From Burkholderia diffusa (GTDB lineage: Bacteria; Pseudomonadota; Gammaproteobacteria; Burkholderiales; Burkholderiaceae): DNA of 64,000 bases. Below, piece after piece: positions 60,294 through 64,000 of the stretch. How positions within the stretch are numbered: position 1 is the first letter of the stretch; every line of letters begins with the position of its first letter. Where the stretch lies: contig NZ_CABVPN010000021.1 of NCBI RefSeq assembly GCF_902499115.1, positions 62,001-126,000 of the forward strand. Direction: 5' to 3'. Both the position numbers and the translations under genes were made by a program. Below the pieces are notes generated by a model that saw only the letters and a program-made list of their open reading frames with translations, was not told the DNA's origin and ran no database searches.

Positions 60294-62666
60294 TTGACGG
60301 AGTTCGAGCAAGGTTTCATCCTCACCCGCCACTGGCGGGACACCGCATCCGGCATCGAGATCGAGTTCTGGCTGGCAACCGAACACGGTCCGCGCCGCGT
60401 GCGGCTGCGCCCGCAGGAAGCCGTCGCGTTCGTGCCGGTCGAGCAGCAGGCGCTCGCCGAACGCACGCTCGCCGGCGAACGCGATGCCGAACTGCGCCCG
60501 CTCGCGCTGCGCGACTTCCGCCAGCGCGCGGTGGCCGGCCTCTATTGCCGCCGCTACCGCCACCTGTCCGGACTCCAGAAACGCCTCGCCGCGGCCGGTG
60601 TCGACGTCTACGAAGCCGACGTGCAGCCGCCCGACCGCTACGCGATGGAGCGCTTCATTACCGCACCGGTGCTGTTTCGCGGCACGGCCGGCCACGACGG
60701 CACGCTGACCGACGCCGAACTGAAACCCGCGACCGGCTATCGGCCGACACTGCGCTGCGTGTCGCTCGACATCGAGACGAGCGTCCACGGCGAGCTCTAT
60801 TCGATCGCGCTCGATGGCTGCGGACAACGGCAGGTCTACATGCTCGGCCCGCCGAACGGCGACGCGTCGGCCGTCGACTTCCGTCTCGACTACTGTGACA
60901 GCCGGGCCGAAATCCTCACACGCCTCAACGAATGGTTCGATGAATACGATCCCGATGCGGTGATCGGCTGGAACCTCGTGCAGTTCGACCTGCGCATCCT
61001 GCATGCGCACGCGGAACAATACGGCGTGCCGCTGAAGCTCGGCCGCGGCGGCAGCGTGCTCGAGTGGCGCGCGCACGGCCAGCAGCCCGACCATTTCTTC
61101 GCGGGCGCGGCCGGCCGCCTGATCCTCGACGGCATCGACATGCTGAAATCGGCGACGTGGACGTTCCCGTCGTTCAGCCTCGAATACGTGTCGCAGTCGC
61201 TGCTCGGCGAAGGCAAGTCGATCGACAATCCGTATCAGCGGATGGACGAGATCCAGCGCCGCTTCGATCACGACAGGCCCGCGCTCGCGCGCTACAACCT
61301 GAAGGATTGCGAACTCGTCACGCGCATCTTCGACAAGGCCGACCTGCTGTCCTTCGCGCTCGAACGCGCGACCGTCACGGGCCTCGCGGCCGATCGCACC
61401 GGCGGTTCGGTCGCCGCGTTCACGCACCTTTACCTGCCGCGCATGCACCGGCTCGGCTACGTCGCACCGAACCTCGGTGACGTGACGGGCCAGAACAGTC
61501 CCGGCGGCTTCGTGATGGATTCGCGGCCCGGCCTGTACGACTCGGTGCTCGTGTTCGACTACAAGAGCCTTTATCCGTCGATCATCCGCACGTTCCTGAT
61601 CGATCCGGCCGGGTTGATCGAGGGGCTCGCGCATCCGGGCGACGACACGTCGGTGCCGGGCTTTCTCGGCGCGCGCTTCTCGCGCACCGCGCATTGCCTG
61701 CCCGACATCGTGCGGCGCGTGTCCGAAGGCCGCGACGAAGCGAAACGCCAGCGCAACGCGCCGCTGTCGCAGGCGCTGAAGATCATCATGAATTCGTTCT
61801 ACGGCGTGCTCGGCTCGACCGGCTGCCGGTTCTTCGATCCCCGCCTCGCGTCGTCGATCACGATGCGCGGCCACGAGATCATGCATCGCACGCGCGAGCT
61901 GATCGAGGCGCAGGGCTACGAAGTCATCTACGGCGATACCGATTCGACCTTCGTCTGGCTGGGGCGCGAGCACGACGACGACGCAGCCGCCGCCAAGGGC
62001 CGCGCGCTCGTCGAGCACGTGAACCGCTGGTGGCAAGCGCACCTGCGCGACCGCTTCAGGCTGGAGAGCGCGCTCGAACTGCAGTACGAACGGCATTACC
62101 GGCGCTTCCTGATGCCGACCGTGCGCGGTGCGGAAGAAGGCAGCAAGAAGCGCTATGCGGGCCTCGCGCTCGCGGCGAACGGCGGCGAGGACCTCGTGTT
62201 CAAGGGGCTCGAAACGGTGCGCACCGACTGGACGCCGCTCGCGCAGGCATTCCAGCGCGAGCTCTACCGGCGCGTGTTCAAGCGCGAACCGTATCAGGAC
62301 TTCATTCGCGACTACGTGCGCCGCACGCTCGCCGGCGAATACGACGCGCAACTCATCTATCGCAAGCGCGTGCGCCGGCCGTTGAGCGAATACCAGCGCA
62401 ACGTGCCGCCGCACGTGCGCGCCGCGCGGATCGCCGACGAATTCAACCAGGCGCGCGGCCGGCCGCTGCAGTACCAGCGCGGCGGCTGGATCAGCTACGT
62501 GATGACGACGGCCGGCCCGGAGCCGCTCGAGACGATGCGCTCGCCGATCGACTACGCGTTCTACGTGAGCCGTCAGTTGCAGCCGGTCGCCGATGCGATC
62601 CTGCCGTTCCTGCGCGACGATTTCGAACGCGTGATTTCCGGGCAGGGGCAGTTGTTCGGCGACTGA
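60294..62666 (+). CDS. polB: DNA polymerase II (family B)
   Basis: A 790-residue family B DNA polymerase, close in length to E. coli Pol II (783), acting in replication restart and translesion synthesis. The 3'-5' exonuclease motif ExoI is at residues 157-163 (SLDIETS), with ExoII in DAVIGWNLVQFDLRIL. The polymerase motif A is DYKSLYPSII at 422, motif B includes KIIMNSFYGVLGS, and motif C is YGDTDS at 546-551. The end QLFG resembles a clamp-binding motif. A TTG start at 60294 is used because no ATG lies near the family N terminus; the ribosome site is weak. Confidence 0.93.
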   Translation: MTEFEQGFILTRHWRDTASGIEIEFWLATEHGPRRVRLRPQEAVAFVPVEQQALAERTLAGERDAELRPLALRDFRQRAVAGLYCRRYRHLSGLQKRLAAAGVDVYEADVQPPDRYAMERFITAPVLFRGTAGHDGTLTDAELKPATGYRPTLRCVSLDIETSVHGELYSIALDGCGQRQVYMLGPPNGDASAVDFRLDYCDSRAEILTRLNEWFDEYDPDAVIGWNLVQFDLRILHAHAEQYGVPLKLGRGGSVLEWRAHGQQPDHFFAGAAGRLILDGIDMLKSATWTFPSFSLEYVSQSLLGEGKSIDNPYQRMDEIQRRFDHDRPALARYNLKDCELVTRIFDKADLLSFALERATVTGLAADRTGGSVAAFTHLYLPRMHRLGYVAPNLGDVTGQNSPGGFVMDSRPGLYDSVLVFDYKSLYPSIIRTFLIDPAGLIEGLAHPGDDTSVPGFLGARFSRTAHCLPDIVRRVSEGRDEAKRQRNAPLSQALKIIMNSFYGVLGSTGCRFFDPRLASSITMRGHEIMHRTRELIEAQGYEVIYGDTDSTFVWLGREHDDDAAAAKGRALVEHVNRWWQAHLRDRFRLESALELQYERHYRRFLMPTVRGAEEGSKKRYAGLALAANGGEDLVFKGLETVRTDWTPLAQAFQRELYRRVFKREPYQDFIRDYVRRTLAGEYDAQLIYRKRVRRPLSEYQRNVPPHVRAARIADEFNQARGRPLQYQRGGWISYVMTTAGPEPLETMRSPIDYAFYVSRQLQPVADAILPFLRDDFERVISGQGQLFGD

Positions 62667-62839
62667 CGACACGCGGTACTGCGCTGGCCAATATCTTCAT
62701 ACGGTTGCGTTCGCAACCGCTTCGCATCCTGTTGGGCCTCGGGTTGCGCACGCCTTGATCGGCATTCAGGCCGGCCCGCTCGCCGGCCGACACCGCGATA
62801 CCGTAAGCACTCGCCGCGACGGCAGCGTGCGACTTCACC

Positions 62840-63016
62840 GTGAGTTCGCCGACGGCTGCGAAACTCGGGCGCGACCACGACGAACTGATCGACGCGATCG
62901 CGCGACGCGATGCCGACGCCGCCGAACGCGCCGCGCACGAGCACACGATGCTGTTCCAGAAGCGCTTCCTCGACTACATGAAGCAGAACATGACGGAATC
63001 GATGGCCGTGCTGTAA
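62840..63016 (+). pseudogene. 3' remnant of a GntR-family (FCD) regulator
   Basis: A 58-codon frame ending at 63016 carries HDELIDAIARRDADAAERAA and a tail HTMLFQKRFLDYMKQNM, the typical last two helices of an FCD effector domain. The helix-turn-helix and the rest are missing; there is no room for them, because polB ends 173 bases upstream. It is therefore a fragment left after a deletion. The GTG at 62840 is only a nominal start. Confidence 0.55.
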
Positions 63017-63098
63017 CGCCGCACGCCGGAAGGAGTGCGTCCGTCCGGCTAAAATACCGGCCTGCCGCGCCCCCTGCCGCGGCCGGAGGACATTCATC

Positions 63099-64000
63099 AT
63101 GACCGCACGTCGCGGTGCCGCGGTCGCCATCGCGCCCGGTCACGAGACAGCCAGCCTGTCGAAAGCCCAGAAAACGTTCAATACGCTCGTCAAGCACATC
63201 GAAAAGCGGCGCGAGCGGCTCGGCGCGTGGGAAGCCGTGATGCCGGCGTTCCAGAAGAAGTTCGTCGACGCGCTGTTGCCGCTCGAACAGGAAGCGACGG
63301 CGCTGCGGATCCGGCTGATTCATCTGCTCGACGACACGTTCCTGCAGAAAGGCTTAAGCAAGGCCGAACAGCGCACGCTGTCCGACCTGATCGCCGACAT
63401 GGCGCGCGATTTGCTGAATGTGAGCGACGACGCGGCGCTGAAGATCATTTACAACCGGCACGCCGAATCCGGGCAGGTCAGCAACGCAGCGGCCGAGCCC
63501 GAGCCAACAGAAACGGAGCGGGAGCCCCAACCGCAATCGCAACCTGCTGACGATCTGGACTCACTGTCGCCGGACGAGCTGGCCGAACGGATGCAAGCCG
63601 AACTCGACGCACAGTTCGAGCGCGACATGGCCGCTCACGCGGCCCGCGAGGCCCAGCGCGCGAAGCGCAAGAAAGCGCCGAAGCAATCGGCCGCGCAGGC
63701 CCGCGTCGAAGCCGAGCAGGCCGAATCGAGCAAGTCGATCCGCGAGATCTATCGCAAGCTCGCGAGCGCGCTGCATCCCGATCGCGAAACCGATCCGCTG
63801 GAACAACAACGCAAGACCGTGCTGATGCAGCGGGTCAACCGCGCTTACGAGAAGGGCAACCTGCTGCAGCTGCTGGAGCTGCAGCTGGAGATCGAACAGA
63901 TCGACCGGCGCGCGATCGACGGCCTCAGCGAAGCGCGGCTCACGCGCTACAACGGCATCCTGGAGGAACAACTGCGCGAACTCGATCAGGAGATCGTGCA
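63099..64000 (+). CDS. J-domain-like protein, truncated by the window edge
   Basis: The first 300 residues of a longer protein. An AGGA site precedes the ATG at eight bases. The N-terminal part is helical (LSKAQKTFNTLVKHIEKRRE), a Pro/Glu/Gln-rich linker lies near residues 133-150, and an Arg/Ala-rich coiled-coil region follows. Near residues 210-225 SIREIYRKLASALHPDRETD has the HPD tripeptide and preceding helix of a DnaJ J domain, which stimulates Hsp70. No glycine-rich or zinc-finger region is visible. The stop lies outside the window. Confidence 0.8.
   Translation, partial: MTARRGAAVAIAPGHETASLSKAQKTFNTLVKHIEKRRERLGAWEAVMPAFQKKFVDALLPLEQEATALRIRLIHLLDDTFLQKGLSKAEQRTLSDLIADMARDLLNVSDDAALKIIYNRHAESGQVSNAAAEPEPTETEREPQPQSQPADDLDSLSPDELAERMQAELDAQFERDMAAHAAREAQRAKRKKAPKQSAAQARVEAEQAESSKSIREIYRKLASALHPDRETDPLEQQRKTVLMQRVNRAYEKGNLLQLLELQLEIEQIDRRAIDGLSEARLTRYNGILEEQLRELDQEIV

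Noticed and set aside
59583..62672. 1029-codon minus-strand frame opposite polB
   Set aside because: Antisense to a clear family B polymerase with all motifs, low-complexity Arg/Val composition and no homology pattern.

Overview
The window is high-GC, densely coded DNA from a Burkholderia, most likely a member of the Burkholderia cepacia complex. The best species clue is a pair of LecB-type lectin genes matching bclA and bclB (BC2L-A and BC2L-B). LysR, Lrp, AraC, GntR and MocR regulators, a SurE homologue and a secreted-type malate:quinone oxidoreductase fit the same genus. No tRNA, rRNA, CRISPR array or insertion sequence was seen. The first gene is probably cut at its 5' end and the last one runs off the right edge.

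Left part (1-23 kb). Small transport, regulatory and housekeeping units: an Lrp regulator divergent from azlCD; surE; a short-chain dehydrogenase; a cupin; an arsR-decarboxylase pair; a MocR regulator divergent from an acetyltransferase; a TlpA-like thioredoxin; the lectin locus bclA-bclB with a lux-box-like dyad and a LacI/PurR-type palindrome upstream; an MscS channel; a branched-chain amino-acid binding protein; an acetylpolyamine amidohydrolase-like enzyme divergent from an Lrp regulator; mqo; and a zinc-ribbon gene overlapping dbpA. Decayed remnants of a methyltransferase and of a LysR regulator are also present.

Centre (23.4-47 kb). An aromatic-degradation island. A six-gene toluene monooxygenase operon (tmoABCDEF type) has a sigma-54 promoter and an upstream activator site. 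It is followed by a TbuT-like activator and a convergent FadL/TbuX-type outer-membrane channel. On the minus strand lies a complete phenol hydroxylase (dmpKLMNOP) and meta-cleavage operon (dmpQ, B, a GlcG-like gene, C, E, F, G, H, I, D). It has its own sigma-54 promoter and a divergent DmpR/MopR-type activator. Together these genes encode hydrocarbon entry, two successive ring hydroxylations, extradiol ring opening, and conversion of the product to pyruvate and acetyl-CoA. The activator sites of the two operons are nearly identical, so cross-regulation is likely. Sensor residues suggest that one activator detects phenols and the other a non-hydroxylated ring.

Right part (47-64 kb). A PhnD-like binding protein, a fatty-acid desaturase with an operator-like dyad, a BenE transporter, an NmrA-like protein, an AraC regulator, and a LysR regulator divergent from an NDH-2 dehydrogenase. 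These are followed by small secreted proteins, a candidate small RNA, a CSS-EAL c-di-GMP phosphodiesterase, DNA polymerase II, a GntR remnant and a J-domain-like protein.
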